A stretch of 64,000 nt of DNA from Gammaproteobacteria bacterium (GTDB lineage: Bacteria > Pseudomonadota > Gammaproteobacteria > Pseudomonadales > JAUIET01). The position numbers were made by a program, and so were the translations under genes. The notes beneath the pieces were generated by a model. The model was given only the letters and a program-made list of their open reading frames with translations. It had not been told where the DNA came from and did not search any database. Within the stretch, counting starts at the first letter, position 1, and every line of letters begins with the position of its first letter. The stretch is from positions 263,905 to 327,904 of the forward strand of contig JAUIET010000005.1 in the NCBI GenBank assembly GCA_030429735.1, given 5' to 3'. Below, piece by piece: positions 35,239 through 44,998 of this stretch.

Positions 35239-36396
35239 TTAGCCCGGTATCTGGAATCGAATAGGGATATCCAGCTGCAATTCCTCATTCTCCAGTTTTG
35301 CGGGCGCTGCCGGGAATGGAGCGGCGTCTTCCACCGCCTTGAGAGCAGCTCTGTTCAGTAAGGCAAACTCAGATTCCTGCTGCAGAGAGGCCTCAATCAA
35401 CTCGCCGTCCTTTTTCAGAAGAACTTTAAGTAGTACAGTACCTTCCTGATTCCGGTCAATCGCGCGTCCCGGGTAGACTACTCGAGAGTAAATGATCTTC
35501 ATTACATTTGAGCGGTATAGCAACGTAAGCCCGGCGGCCAATTCTTCCGCTTCCTTCGCCAGGCGTGCCTCTTCCGCTTGACGCCGCGCTTCTTCTGCCG
35601 CCGCAGCAGCAGCGGCTTCAGCTGCAGCCCTGGCTCGTGCCGCCGCTATCTGTTGTGGCGTTGGGCCCTGCGGCTGGGCGGGAGGCGAGCTGGCGGGCTC
35701 GGGTGGTGGCTCAGGTTCAGTTTCTTCTTCTGTTGACCAGCCTTGAATCGCAGCCACGCGCTCATCCGCCGGTTTCAAGCCATCAAATATCGCCAGCAGA
35801 TCGCCCGCGTCACTGGCTGCCAGCAGCATATCGCGCTTGAAGTCAGAGGAGGGCGGTCGTGCGCCAACCCATGCATTTAACAGCAAATTAAAAAATTCGC
35901 GGCCGCGGGCGGGGTCGGTCACTTGCATTAACTGTACGCCATTCACTGAAAAAGTGAGTGGCTTACCCAATGGGTTGTCGATCAGCACTTCATCACCGCT
36001 GACCAGTTTGCCTTTGACCGAGCCAGTGAAGTCCAGAATTGTGTCGGCGAATTTGGATAAGGCGTCCTGCTCGTTATTGATCAAAATGGACTGTGTCCAA
36101 TGTTGGTCAAAGCTTCGTGCCGACCAGCGGGACGCGAGCACGCGCAACACCATGCGGCGATCTTGTTCAGCATTCAGCAATTCATCTGCGCTGCTTTTTG
36201 GGACTGAGACATACAGTGCACCAATGTAAAAATCCGTGCGCAGTTCCGAATGTATAGCGATGCCGTTGAGCTGCAGTTCTTGCGCCTGAATCGTCCCCGT
36301 GCGCAGCAGCAACACGAATACGCAGCCGCACAGCACCGCATACAACGTTCTTGTCCATACGCGATCGGTGTTGTGTGTGAATCTATTCAGTAACAC
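35239..36396 (-). CDS. TonB-like protein with N-terminal chalcone isomerase-like domain
   Basis: 385 residues in three parts. The first is an N-terminal signal or anchor and a domain with LQLNGIAIHSELRTDFYIGALYV, then WSARSFDQHW and FADTILDFTGSVKGKLVSGD, the pattern of the bacterial chalcone isomerase-like family (by eye). The second is a Pro/Glu linker followed by a long Ala/Glu/Arg helix (about residues 225-295). The third is a TonB C-terminal domain, VVYPGRAIDRNQEGTVLLKVLL to LDIPIRFQI. TonB proteins normally start with a short anchor, so this fusion is unusual. It is alone on its strand just upstream of the TRAP operon. Confidence 0.75.
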   Translation of the reverse strand: MLLNRFTHNTDRVWTRTLYAVLCGCVFVLLLRTGTIQAQELQLNGIAIHSELRTDFYIGALYVSVPKSSADELLNAEQDRRMVLRVLASRWSARSFDQHWTQSILINNEQDALSKFADTILDFTGSVKGKLVSGDEVLIDNPLGKPLTFSVNGVQLMQVTDPARGREFFNLLLNAWVGARPPSSDFKRDMLLAASDAGDLLAIFDGLKPADERVAAIQGWSTEEETEPEPPPEPASSPPAQPQGPTPQQIAAARARAAAEAAAAAAAEEARRQAEEARLAKEAEELAAGLTLLYRSNVMKIIYSRVVYPGRAIDRNQEGTVLLKVLLKKDGELIEASLQQESEFALLNRAALKAVEDAAPFPAAPAKLENEELQLDIPIRFQIPG

Positions 36397-36665
36397 CGGT
36401 TAAGAGTTCCAATTCTGCAGGCGATATTTGTGGTGCTCGTATTGGCCAGAAGCCAAGATGCTGTTATCGCGTAAGTATAGAGCATGCGCCTCCTGTATTT
36501 ATAGTGCTAAACCACGGTTTGCAGTGCGCGAGCGCATTCGAGCGCTGTCTGCTCGCTTTAGTGTGACGAGCGCACAATCCAGTCTGCAAAAATGTGATCA
36601 AATACCCATCGTATTGAGCAATTCGTGACCATACTGAAGGTGCACCTTGCACGAAAGCAGAGACC
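36397..36665. promoter_or_regulatory. Divergent intergenic region
   Basis: 269 bp between the TonB-like gene and the cNMP-binding gene. It should hold both promoters; I see no recognisable operator, hairpin terminator or gene in it. Confidence 0.3.
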
Positions 36666-37310
36666 ATGCAGACGTTGAAGAAAGAGAAAGATTCGTTAAC
36701 AACCGCGGCAACCCGTGTGCCATATTTTGCCTGTTTGCTCGAACAGGACAACTCTCAATTTGAGTCTTTGCTTACGCACTGCGAGCTGCATTCGGTGTCA
36801 CCCGGTCAGCAGATATTGCGCAAAGGGGACAGTGCGCGGTTGCTGTATTTCATCGTCACGGGCAGTGTGGATGTAAGAGCAGACGGGCACTATCTTGGCA
36901 CGCTGCCGGCTGGAGAGACCTTTGGCGATATGTCGCTATTTGTCAGCAATAAACGCAGTGCAGATATTGCTGCAACAAGCAGCAACACCAGTGACACCCT
37001 GGTCATCGCATTTGATGCAGCCTGTCTCGGCGACCTTGACGATTTCTCGGTTGTGTCGATTGAGAGCAAGCTGCTCTTTTACCGCTTGCACAATCAACGC
37101 GCCCGTTGGCGTTTGGAGAAAAACAGAATTCAGTTTCCACATCATCCGTTCTTCGCACGACTTCACGACCTTCGTGATGTGGCGGCCAACGATGATCGCA
37201 CGGAATTGCAGGAGCTGCACCGGCAAGCCGTTGAACTAACCCATATGCTGATGGACTGGAATGCGCTTGGAATTGATTTTGGTTCAGTTCAGGGGGCAAC
37301 TGGTGCTTAG
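36666..37310 (+). CDS. Cyclic nucleotide-binding domain protein without an evident HTH
   Basis: 214 residues. About residues 30-130 form a cNMP-binding beta-roll: LHSVSPGQQILRKGDSARLLYFIVTGSVDV, then GTLPAGETFGDMSLFVSNKRSADIAA, where the GE...RSA part is the phosphate-binding cassette. The C-terminal ~80 residues (FYRLHNQRARWRLEKNR, later TELQELHRQAVELTHMLMDW) are helical and do not show a CRP-type helix-turn-helix. It may be a stand-alone sensor or act through a partner. The ATG has AGAGACC upstream. Confidence 0.78.
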   Translation: MQTLKKEKDSLTTAATRVPYFACLLEQDNSQFESLLTHCELHSVSPGQQILRKGDSARLLYFIVTGSVDVRADGHYLGTLPAGETFGDMSLFVSNKRSADIAATSSNTSDTLVIAFDAACLGDLDDFSVVSIESKLLFYRLHNQRARWRLEKNRIQFPHHPFFARLHDLRDVAANDDRTELQELHRQAVELTHMLMDWNALGIDFGSVQGATGA

Positions 37311-37353
37311 GCGCTAAGCTTCTGTTACTTGATGCGCTATTTAGTAGCTGGTG

Positions 37354-37938
37354 CTAGTAGTAGCTGGTGCTGGCCACACCCCAGTGCCGTTTCCATTTAA
37401 CCATGACTCGCTCTGGGTACCAGGTTTTACCCAAACTACCGTTATAGCGAGCCAGCGCGCGGGTTAAATTGCCTTTTTCCTTGTTCAGGTAGAACTTTAA
37501 TATATAGCAGCCGTAACGAAGATTGGTTTCCATGTCAGTCAGGTTGTCGTCGGGCCTGCCAATCTCTTTTTTCCAAAACGGCATAACCTGCATCAGGCCT
37601 TGTGCGCCTACGCGACTCACTGCGTAACGGTCAAACGCGCTTTCCACTTCAATTAATGCAAGCACCAGGTCAGGTTGCAGCCCGGCTGCAGTGGCTGCGG
37701 CGTGAATGCTGCGTAACAGGCTCAGTCGCTCTTCCGTATCGTCGATAAAGCGCTTCAGTGGTTCTGAAGACGCAAGCAGCCATACCTCGGCGTCAAATCG
37801 GTCCTTGAAGCTACTCGACTCAGAGATGGCTGCTTTCAGATATTCGCGTAACTCGGGGTCCGGCTTCAGTGAACGTTCGGCCGCGACTGGCCAGGCAAGC
37901 GCAGCGAGCATCATGAACGACATCAGTTTTTTGAACAC
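37354..37938 (-). CDS. Lytic murein transglycosylase (SLT domain)
   Basis: About 194 residues from the GTG at 37938, favoured by GAGGG upstream; a GTG at 37947 is an alternative. A signal peptide (MSFMMLAALAWPVAA) is followed by a helical region and the SLT core: ALIEVESAFDRYAVSRVGAQGLMQVMPFW, in which the Glu of IEVES is the catalytic acid. GCYILKFYLNKEKGNLTRALARYNGS completes the fold. It cleaves peptidoglycan in the periplasm. The C-terminus carries a small 14-bp repeat over the stop codon (37342-37355 and 37358-37371). Confidence 0.88.
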   Translation of the reverse strand: MFKKLMSFMMLAALAWPVAAERSLKPDPELREYLKAAISESSSFKDRFDAEVWLLASSEPLKRFIDDTEERLSLLRSIHAAATAAGLQPDLVLALIEVESAFDRYAVSRVGAQGLMQVMPFWKKEIGRPDDNLTDMETNLRYGCYILKFYLNKEKGNLTRALARYNGSLGKTWYPERVMVKWKRHWGVASTSYY

Positions 37939-37974
37939 GGTATCCACACCCTCAGTGTAGTCGCCGACAGCTCG

Positions 37975-39681
37975 CTATGCGCTAATCTTGCGGAGAATTG
38001 CCTCAGCGCCACCCTCTATAGGCAACAGTTCAGGCTCCGCGCCAGAGCGTGCCTTGTATTCCAGTTCATTATTTTTAAGGCTGCGCTCGCCGATGACGAC
38101 CCGGTGTGGAATGCCAATAAGCTCAAGCTCTGCAAACTTGACCCCGGGCCGCTCCTGTCTGTCGTCCAGCAATACGTCAACGCCCGCGGCGCGCAATTCC
38201 GAATACAACTGTTCAGCGTGCTCGCGAACCGCATCGGATTTATGCATGTTCAGCGGCACAATCGCGAGCGTGAAGGGAGCCAGCGCGTCAGGCCAGATAA
38301 TGCCGTGCTCATCGTGATTTTGTTCAATGGCCGCTGCCACAATACGGGTAATGCCAATCCCGTAGCAGCCCATGGTCATTTTTTGTTGCTTGCCATTGCT
38401 GTCCAGCACATTGGCATCCATCGCATCGCTGTATTTGGTGCCAAGCTGGAATATATGGCCTACTTCTATGCCACGTTTCAGAGACAGCTGCCCGTGGCCG
38501 TCGGGCGCGAGATCACCATCAACTACATTTCTGATGTCTGCTGTGCATTCCAGCTCCACATCCCTGCCCCAGTTGCAATTAATGTAGTGGGTTTCTGCTG
38601 TATTGGCGCCACAGCAAAAATTGCGCAATGCAGCGGCCGCGCGATCGACAATCACTCGCAACCCCAGATTTTTGGGGCCCAGCGTGCCAATCGTAAAGCC
38701 GGTTGCAGCCAAAATTTCCGCTTCACTGGCCATTTTCAGTGGTTGGGCCACACCCGCCTGCTGAGCCGCTTTGATGTCATTGAGCTGGTGATCGCCGCGC
38801 AGAATCAACGCGACCAGGTCGTCATTATCACCATGCACGATCATCGTCTTTATCGTCTGATTCGGGTTCAGCTTGAGACGACTGGAGACGGTTTGGATTG
38901 TTTTGGCATCGCCAGTATCCACGGCCTGCAGCTCTTGCATGGCTGCCTCGCTGGCGCGTTCAGGCAGGGCTTCTGCTTTTTCAAGGTTAGCGGCGTAAGC
39001 GCTTTCGTTACTAAACGCGATAACATCTTCGCCAGATTCAGCCAGCACATGAAACTCATGCGACCCCTCTCCACCGATGCTGCCGTTGTCCGCAATAACC
39101 GCTCTGTATTCAAGTTGTAAGCGATCGAAAATACGGCTGTAAGTGGCGTACATTACGTCGTAGGTGGCTTGCAACGATTCTTGATCAACGTGAAATGAAT
39201 AAGCATCTTTCATGCAAAACTCGCGAGCACGCATCACCCCAAAGCGTGGGCGAATTTCATCTCTGAACTTGGTCTGGATCTGGTAGAAATTGACCGGCAG
39301 CTGTTTATAGCTGTGGATTTCGTTGCGCACGATATCGGTGATTACTTCTTCGTGCGTAGGCCCCAGGCAAAACTCGCGGTCATGGCGGTCGTGCATTCGC
39401 AGAAGCTCTTTGCCGTATTCCTCCCAACGCTTGCTTTCTTGCCACAGCTCGCCGGGCTGCACCACAGGCATCAGCAATTCCTGAGCGCCACTTGCATTCA
39501 TTTCCTCGCGTACAACGGCCTCTACTTTGCGCACTATCTTCAAGCCCATCGGCAGCCAGCTGTACAGTCCGCTGGCCAACTTGCGGATCAAGCCCGCTCG
39601 CAGCATTAATTTGTGACTGACCACCTCGGCGTCGGTGGGGTCTTCCTTAAGAGTTGCGATCAGAAACTGACTAGCTCGCAT
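37975..39681 (-). CDS. proS: Prolyl-tRNA synthetase, bacterial type
   Basis: 568 residues, normal length. [22 protein letters not shown] and [19 protein letters not shown] are the bacterial ProS N-terminus. [13 protein letters not shown] is motif 2. The insertion (editing) domain, about residues 225-400, includes [29 protein letters not shown] and [25 protein letters not shown] is motif 3, followed by the anticodon-binding domain. It charges tRNA-Pro and deacylates Ala-tRNA-Pro. GAGGA precedes the ATG. Confidence 0.96.
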   Translation of the reverse strand: MRASQFLIATLKEDPTDAEVVSHKLMLRAGLIRKLASGLYSWLPMGLKIVRKVEAVVREEMNASGAQELLMPVVQPGELWQESKRWEEYGKELLRMHDRHDREFCLGPTHEEVITDIVRNEIHSYKQLPVNFYQIQTKFRDEIRPRFGVMRAREFCMKDAYSFHVDQESLQATYDVMYATYSRIFDRLQLEYRAVIADNGSIGGEGSHEFHVLAESGEDVIAFSNESAYAANLEKAEALPERASEAAMQELQAVDTGDAKTIQTVSSRLKLNPNQTIKTMIVHGDNDDLVALILRGDHQLNDIKAAQQAGVAQPLKMASEAEILAATGFTIGTLGPKNLGLRVIVDRAAAALRNFCCGANTAETHYINCNWGRDVELECTADIRNVVDGDLAPDGHGQLSLKRGIEVGHIFQLGTKYSDAMDANVLDSNGKQQKMTMGCYGIGITRIVAAAIEQNHDEHGIIWPDALAPFTLAIVPLNMHKSDAVREHAEQLYSELRAAGVDVLLDDRQERPGVKFAELELIGIPHRVVIGERSLKNNELEYKARSGAEPELLPIEGGAEAILRKISA

Positions 39682-39744
39682 GGGTCCTCGCTGAATAAAC
39701 TATGAAAAAAAGGTGGATTTGAATTTGGCACTTAGGTGGCAGTC

Positions 39745-39856
39745 TGGGCAACTATTTCATAGACCGTTGAAAAGAGGGATCTTTTCAACGCCAACCGTAG
39801 GCCCTTTAGGGGATCCCCCAGGGATGGGTTCACGGCGAGTCCAGGAAATAGTTGCT
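39745..39856. repeat. Structured palindromic intergenic sequence
   Basis: GCAACTATTTC at 39748-39758 is the exact reverse complement of 39845-39855. Inside lies a 10-bp hairpin (CGTTGAAAAG / CTTTTCAACG, 39765-39790) and GC-rich self-complementary runs around GGGGATCCCCC. The compact nested structure between two unrelated genes looks like a repetitive extragenic palindrome. Only one copy is in the window, so this is tentative. Confidence 0.45.
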
Positions 39857-39927
39857 CAAGCTGTCGCCGGGGCTCCCAATGCCTCAATTCTATACCGTCC
39901 ATTATAAAAAGACCTCATAAGACACAA

Positions 39928-39956
39928 ACAAAAAGGGCCGCACTAGGCGGCCCTTT
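39928..39956 (-). terminator. Rho-independent terminator of the HU-like gene
   Basis: AAAGGGCCGC (39932-39941) pairs with GCGGCCCTTT (39947-39956) around a 5-nt loop. Read leftward it is followed by TTTTTGTTTGT, giving a strong intrinsic terminator 18 bases past the HU-like stop codon. Confidence 0.85.
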
Positions 39957-39973
39957 CGACTGAAGCGATGGTC

Positions 39974-40462
39974 TTACTTGACCATTTCCTTCAGTTTCTT
40001 CAGTGCAACTACCTTAACAGTAGTGCTGGCTGGTTTGGCAGCCACGTCCATTGTTTCGCCTGGGCGGAACGGATTTGGAACGTTTTTACGCGCCTTGCGG
40101 GCTGGTTTCTTGACCGTTTTGATCTTCAACAGGCCTGGCAGAGCAAACTCGCCCGCCCCACGCTTCTTGATGTGACGCTCAATCAAGTTGCTCAGTTCGT
40201 CCATTACCGCACCAACCTGGCTTTTTGACAGGTCAGTTGCTTCAGCGATATCACCCAAAATCTGAGTTTTGCTGTAGCGGGTTGATATTGCAGAAGTGTT
40301 CGCCTTCTTAGGAGCGGCTTTCTTTGCTGCTGCTTTTTTAGGAGCTGCCTTCTTCGCGGCTTTCTTAGGAGCTGCTTTCTTCTTAGGAGCAGCTTTTTTC
40401 TTCGCGGCTGGCTTGGCTTTCGCCTTGCTTACCTTCTTTTTAGCGGATTTTTTTGCGGCCAT
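39974..40462 (-). CDS. HU/IHF-family DNA-binding protein with Lys/Ala-rich N-terminal tail
   Basis: 162 residues from the ATG at 40462, which has AAGGGA upstream; the frame extends to 40606 but those codons are untranslated leader. Residues 1-~55 are a histone H1-like Lys/Ala/Pro repeat (units such as AAPKKAAKK). From SAISTRYSKTQILGDIAEATDLSKSQ onward is a complete HU fold, including GEFALPGLLKIK and the DNA-arm PNPFRPGETMDVAAKPAS. It likely compacts the nucleoid. It ends at a strong terminator and is divergent from fmdB. Confidence 0.88.
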   Translation of the reverse strand: MAAKKSAKKKVSKAKAKPAAKKKAAPKKKAAPKKAAKKAAPKKAAAKKAAPKKANTSAISTRYSKTQILGDIAEATDLSKSQVGAVMDELSNLIERHIKKRGAGEFALPGLLKIKTVKKPARKARKNVPNPFRPGETMDVAAKPASTTVKVVALKKLKEMVK

Positions 40463-40654
40463 GGTTATTCCCTTTGACTTGGTTAATTGGTTTAGTGGAT
40501 TGGAGTTATGGAAGGCGCCTGCGCTATAGCTTCCGCCTGTGCCCTCCGAGCCGTGCATATATATATAGAAAAACGGCACCAGCGGCAACAATTGATGCGA
40601 ACCCACATAGATGTTTATGCAAAAATGCCACGTTTTTCAGGCTTTTTCTGATTA

Positions 40655-40683
40655 TTTCCTCTTTGGCTACTGTGCAGTATAAT
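40655..40683 (+). promoter_or_regulatory. Candidate promoter for fmdB-aspS operon
   Basis: A consensus TATAAT lies at 40678-40683, with a poor -35 (TTTCCT) 17 bases upstream. A 6-bp hairpin, CGCCGG/CCGGCG (40690-40706), follows in the leader before the fmdB ATG at 40748. Confidence 0.45.
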
Positions 40684-40747
40684 GCCGCGCGCCGGATACC
40701 CCGGCGTCTTGTAACGTTTGTTAGAATCACATTTATTACTGAAAACT

Positions 40748-41122
40748 ATGCCTATTTACGAATACCTATGTCAGGATTGTGGTCATCAAATGGAACTCAT
40801 TCAGAAGATGAGCGACCCACCCGCCAGCGATTGCCCTGCGTGCGGCAAGCCAACGCTAAAGAAGAAAGTATCCGCTGCTGCATTTCGCCTGAAAGGGGGC
40901 GGCTGGTACGAAACTGACTTCAAAAGCGGCGACAAAAAGAAGAATCTGGTTGAAAACAAGGGCGACAACAAGGGCGACAAGTCCAAGGATACCGGAGGTG
41001 ACAGCAACACATCGGCTGCTTCAAGCGATGGTGGCTCGGAAAAGTCAGGTACCGGCAGCAAAGAGTCAACTTCCGGTGGCGGCACCAGCAAGGCATCGGG
41101 CGATTCGTCCAGTACCAGCTGA
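40748..41122 (+). CDS. FmdB-family zinc ribbon protein
   Basis: 124 residues from the ATG at 40748; MPIYEYLCQDCGHQMELIQKM is the canonical start and the upstream in-frame codons are leader. Two zinc-binding CxxC pairs are visible, CQDC and CPAC. The C-terminal ~55 residues are low-complexity Gly/Ser/Lys, longer than in many relatives. It is 51 bp upstream of aspS, a pairing often seen in Proteobacteria. Function not established. Confidence 0.88.
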   Translation: MPIYEYLCQDCGHQMELIQKMSDPPASDCPACGKPTLKKKVSAAAFRLKGGGWYETDFKSGDKKKNLVENKGDNKGDKSKDTGGDSNTSAASSDGGSEKSGTGSKESTSGGGTSKASGDSSSTS

Positions 41123-41173
41123 TACACTCCCATTATTTTCACGCTAGATACTAGCCAATCCTGAGGACAACCA

Positions 41174-42958
41174 ATGCGAAGCCACTATTGCGGTGATCTG
41201 AGACCCGAGCACATTGATGCTGAGGTCACTCTTTGTGGCTGGGTGCACCGGCGCCGTGACCACGGTGGTGTAATTTTTCTTGATATGCGTGATGTTAAAG
41301 GCATTGTTCAGGTGGTATTTGACCCGGACACTGAAGAGCATTTTCGGCGCGCAGACAAGGTGCGTAGCGAATATGTGCTGAAAGTAACCGGCAAAGTGCG
41401 CGATCGTATAGAAGGTACCTTGAACCCCGACATGGCAACGGGCGCGATTGAAGTGCTGGGCAAACAGCTCGAAATTCTCAATGTTGCTGAAACGCCGCCA
41501 TTTCAGTTAGACGAGCACACGCAGGTTGGCGAAGATGTGCGCTTGCGGCATCGCTACGTTGATTTGCGAAGGCCCGAAATGCAAGAGCGGCTGGCTATGC
41601 GCTCGCGGGTTAGTACTTTTGTTCGTAACTACCTCGATAAACACGGGTTTCATGATATAGAAACCCCGATGTTGACCCGAGCTACACCGGAAGGCGCGCG
41701 AGATTACCTGGTTCCAAGCCGGGTTCATGCCGGCAGTTTTTACGCCCTGCCACAGTCCCCACAGCTGTTTAAGCAGTTGCTGATGGTGGCAGGTATGGAC
41801 CGCTATTATCAGATTGTGAAATGTTTTCGTGATGAAGATCTCAGGGCCGATCGTCAGCCTGAGTTCACGCAAATAGACATAGAGATGTCGTTCGCCACCG
41901 AGGCCGATGTAATGGCGGTCACCGAAAGCATGATCCGGGATTTGTTTAATGAGGTGTTGCAGGTAGAACTGGGTGATTTTCCCAGGTTGAGCTACGCCGA
42001 TGCTATCAGTAAGTACGGCAGCGACAAGCCCGACCTAAGAGTGCCACTCGAGCTTCAAGACGTTGCTGATTTAATGCAAGGCGTGGACTTCAAGGTTTTC
42101 AGCGGCCCAGCCAATGACCCGGAAGGTCGTGTGGCTGTGTTGCGCGTGCCCGGTGGCGCAAGTCTGAGCCGTAAGGTCATCGATGACTACACAAAATTTG
42201 TTGGTATTTATGGCGCGCGTGGCTTGGCCTGGATAAAAGTCAATGACGTTGCGGCCGGCGCGGAAGGTTTGCAGTCGCCTATTGTCAAAAATATGTTGGA
42301 TGTGGTGCCCGAACTGCTGGCGCGCACCGGTGCGGAATCTGGCGATATTCTGTTTTTCGGCGCAGACAAAGCCAATATTGTGAACGAGGCTTTGGGCGCG
42401 TTGCGCGTCAAGTTAGGGGAAGACTTGCAACTGCACACCTGTGCGTGGGCGCCGGCCTGGGTGGTTGATTTCCCAATGTTTGAAAAAGACAGTGAAGGGC
42501 GGTGGAATTCTTTGCACCACCCGTTCACCTTGCCGGCCTGTGATGTGGCGCAGTTGCAAGCGGCGCCTGGAGAGGCTTTGTCTCACGCCTACGATATGGT
42601 GCTTAATGGTACAGAATTAGGTGGTGGTTCCTTGCGTATCCACAACGCCGAGATGCAGGCGAAAGTGCTTGAAGTGCTTGGCATCGATGCCGAAGAAGCG
42701 GAGAATAAGTTTGGTTTCCTGTTAAGGGCCTTGAAGTACGGTGCACCGCCACATGGTGGCCTGGCGTTTGGGCTGGACCGCTTATTGATGTTGATGACCG
42801 GGGCCAGTTCGATCAGAGACGTGATTGCGTTCCCTAAAACCCAGAGTGCGGCTTGCGTGATGACAGATGCCCCCAGCGCTGTGGATGACGCTCAGGTCAA
42901 GGAGCTGCACCTGCGGGTTCGAAAGCCAGTCAGCGAGAACGCTGAACACGCGGGGTAA
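41174..42958 (+). CDS. aspS: Aspartyl-tRNA synthetase, bacterial type
   Basis: 594 residues. The anticodon-binding OB fold starts with [26 protein letters not shown]. The catalytic core has [18 protein letters not shown], the motif 2 segment [23 protein letters not shown] and motif 3 [16 protein letters not shown]. The GAD insertion domain lies between them. It charges tRNA-Asp, possibly tRNA-Asn as well if the organism uses GatCAB; that cannot be decided here. The downstream yebC begins 6 bp later. Confidence 0.96.
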   Translation: MRSHYCGDLRPEHIDAEVTLCGWVHRRRDHGGVIFLDMRDVKGIVQVVFDPDTEEHFRRADKVRSEYVLKVTGKVRDRIEGTLNPDMATGAIEVLGKQLEILNVAETPPFQLDEHTQVGEDVRLRHRYVDLRRPEMQERLAMRSRVSTFVRNYLDKHGFHDIETPMLTRATPEGARDYLVPSRVHAGSFYALPQSPQLFKQLLMVAGMDRYYQIVKCFRDEDLRADRQPEFTQIDIEMSFATEADVMAVTESMIRDLFNEVLQVELGDFPRLSYADAISKYGSDKPDLRVPLELQDVADLMQGVDFKVFSGPANDPEGRVAVLRVPGGASLSRKVIDDYTKFVGIYGARGLAWIKVNDVAAGAEGLQSPIVKNMLDVVPELLARTGAESGDILFFGADKANIVNEALGALRVKLGEDLQLHTCAWAPAWVVDFPMFEKDSEGRWNSLHHPFTLPACDVAQLQAAPGEALSHAYDMVLNGTELGGGSLRIHNAEMQAKVLEVLGIDAEEAENKFGFLLRALKYGAPPHGGLAFGLDRLLMLMTGASSIRDVIAFPKTQSAACVMTDAPSAVDDAQVKELHLRVRKPVSENAEHAG

Positions 42959-42964
42959 CACGCC

Positions 42965-43714
42965 ATGGCCGGTCACAGTAAGTGGGCGAACATAAAACAC
43001 CGCAAGGCTGCGCAAGACGCCAAACGGGGTAAAATCTTTACCAAGATCATTCGTGAATTGACGGTTGCCGCCAAGCAAGGTGGCGCCGCGCCCGAAGACA
43101 ATCCCAGGCTGCGAGCTGCGGTGGACAAGGCGCTTGGCGCTAATATGACGCGTGATACTATTGATCGTGCGATTGCCAGGGGTGCAGGCAACACCGAAGC
43201 GGACAACGTTGAAGAGTTGGTGTACGAAGGATATGGGCCCGGTGGAGTTGCAATATTGGTTGATGTTATGACTGATAATCGAAACCGTACGGTGGCTGAA
43301 ATTCGCCATGCATTCAGCAAGGCCGGTGGTAATCTGGGTACCGATGGCTCCGTTGCCTACTTGTTCTCTAAAAAAGGGCAAATCAGTTTTGCCAGTGGTG
43401 TGGACGAAAATCAAGTCCTGGAGGTTGCCCTTGAAGCAGGGGCCGAAGACATTGTTACCAACGATGACGGATCGATTGACGTTACCACCGGCTTTGAAGA
43501 ATTCGGCGCAGTTAAAGACGCGCTTGATGCTGCCGGACTGATTGCGGAGAATGCGGAAGTAACCATGTTAGCGTCAACCACAACAGCACTTGACGTTTCT
43601 ACCGCTGAAAAAACGCTAAGGTTGGTGGATGCGTTGGAGGATCTGGACGACGTGCAGAACGTTTATTCAAATGCCGAGATCAGTGCTGATACATTTGCCG
43701 CTATGGAGCAATAA
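42965..43714 (+). CDS. yebC: YebC/PmpR-family regulator
   Basis: 249 residues. [26 protein letters not shown] is the invariant start. [23 protein letters not shown] and [18 protein letters not shown] are core family segments. Members bind DNA in some species and have been linked to translation of polyproline stretches. Lies between aspS and ruvC, the usual gammaproteobacterial order. Confidence 0.94.
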   Translation: MAGHSKWANIKHRKAAQDAKRGKIFTKIIRELTVAAKQGGAAPEDNPRLRAAVDKALGANMTRDTIDRAIARGAGNTEADNVEELVYEGYGPGGVAILVDVMTDNRNRTVAEIRHAFSKAGGNLGTDGSVAYLFSKKGQISFASGVDENQVLEVALEAGAEDIVTNDDGSIDVTTGFEEFGAVKDALDAAGLIAENAEVTMLASTTTALDVSTAEKTLRLVDALEDLDDVQNVYSNAEISADTFAAMEQ

Positions 43715-43738
43715 GATGGCCCACCTGAAGCACTACCG

Positions 43739-44302
43739 ATGATCATTATGGGGCTGGACCCCGGCTCGCGAACCACTGGTTACGGCGTGATTGAAACGCA
43801 AGGCAATGCGCATCGTTATATAACCAGTGGTTGTATTCGTTTGCCGGAGGCAGATCTGCCAGCCCGACTCAACCATATATTTCGCGATGTAGGCGAGATA
43901 ATCGCGCGTTATCAGCCCGATCAATTTGCCGTAGAGCAAGTCTTTATGGCGCGCAATGCGCAATCGGCGCTTAAGCTAGGCCAGGCGCGCGGCGCCGCGA
44001 TAGTGGCTGCGGCAAGCGCGGGCCTCGAAATTTCCGAGTATTCTGCTCTGCAAATCAAGCAGGCGGTGGTCGGCAAAGGTGGTGCACAAAAGCATCAGGT
44101 TCAACATATGGTGCAGGTTCTGTTGTCGCTGAGCGCGCCCCCGGCCGAAGACGCGGCGGATGCGCTGGCGGCCGCTTTGTGCCATTCTCATTCTGGCCAG
44201 GTGGCCAAGCGGCTGGGCAGCAACGAGGTTCATGGCAAACAACTGGTTCGCCGCCGCTCACAACGCAAGCGCCCCAGCCGGTTGCCAGGTATGCCGTTAT
44301 GA
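43739..44302 (+). CDS. ruvC: Holliday junction resolvase RuvC
   Basis: 187 residues. [12 protein letters not shown] contains the first catalytic Asp, [20 protein letters not shown] the Glu, and [14 protein letters not shown] the remaining acidic residues. It cuts Holliday junctions in the RuvABC complex. Its TGA overlaps the ruvA ATG (ATGA). Confidence 0.95.
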   Translation: MIIMGLDPGSRTTGYGVIETQGNAHRYITSGCIRLPEADLPARLNHIFRDVGEIIARYQPDQFAVEQVFMARNAQSALKLGQARGAAIVAAASAGLEISEYSALQIKQAVVGKGGAQKHQVQHMVQVLLSLSAPPAEDAADALAAALCHSHSGQVAKRLGSNEVHGKQLVRRRSQRKRPSRLPGMPL

Positions 44303-44916
44303 TAGGGCGAATCATCGGTGAGCTGTTAGAGAAGCAGGCACCTGACGTTCTGGTCAATGTGCATGGGCTTTGCTATGAAATTACAGTACCCATGACCACG
44401 TACTATGATTTGCCGGAAGCTGGTCAAGTAGTACAACTGAGCACTCATTTTGTGGTTCGAGAAGACGCGCAGCTATTGTTTGGTTTTTTGCATGAATCCG
44501 ATCGAAACCTGTTTCGCCTGCTGATCAAAGTCAGTGGTATTGGCCCCAAAGTGGGTTTAGCGATATTGTCAGGTATGACAGCCAGTGAGGTGGTGAAGTG
44601 TATTCGCCAAGGAGACAAAGCGGCATTGGTGCGGCTACCCGGTATTGGCGCAAAAACCGCAGAACGTTTGATTATGGAAACCCGCGATAAACTGACCGAT
44701 GATATGATCGCGGCACCAGCGCTACCCTCTGCAAAAGACAGTGGAGCCGAGAACACATTGGCGGATGACCCTATCAGTGAGGCCGAGGCCGCTTTGGAAG
44801 CGCTGGGGTATAAGAAAGCCGAAGCGGCGCGTGCAGTGGCCAAGGCAGCGGCCAATACCGATGGCGCGTTGTGCGTGGAAGACTTGATACGCGCAGCACT
44901 TCGCAGATTGTTTTGA
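44299..44916 (+). CDS. ruvA: Holliday junction branch migration protein RuvA
   Basis: 205 residues from the ATG at 44299; the frame is open further upstream but [20 protein letters not shown] is the family start. The OB domain is followed by two helix-hairpin-helix motifs ([16 protein letters not shown] and [21 protein letters not shown]) and the RuvB-contacting domain [18 protein letters not shown]. It holds the four-way junction for RuvB. Confidence 0.95.
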   Translation: MIGRIIGELLEKQAPDVLVNVHGLCYEITVPMTTYYDLPEAGQVVQLSTHFVVREDAQLLFGFLHESDRNLFRLLIKVSGIGPKVGLAILSGMTASEVVKCIRQGDKAALVRLPGIGAKTAERLIMETRDKLTDDMIAAPALPSAKDSGAENTLADDPISEAEAALEALGYKKAEAARAVAKAAANTDGALCVEDLIRAALRRLF

Positions 44917-44998
44917 ACTATCCTGCATACGCGCTATGCTGGCGAACACAGAGTTTCTTGGTGAGGCAACGGCCAGCTGAATGGGTTGGCCTGACAGC

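Noticed and set aside
38104-39120. 338-codon rightward open frame
   Set aside because: Lies fully antisense to proS, whose motifs are all intact; the long frame reflects codon bias.
40463-40606. Upstream extension of the HU-like gene
   Set aside because: The ATG at 40462 has a good ribosome-binding site and the Lys/Ala tail begins there; the earlier codons look like untranslated leader.
44179-44298. Long N-terminal extension of RuvA
   Set aside because: The 40 extra residues overlap ruvC and do not belong to the family; ATG at 44299 overlaps the ruvC stop as usual.
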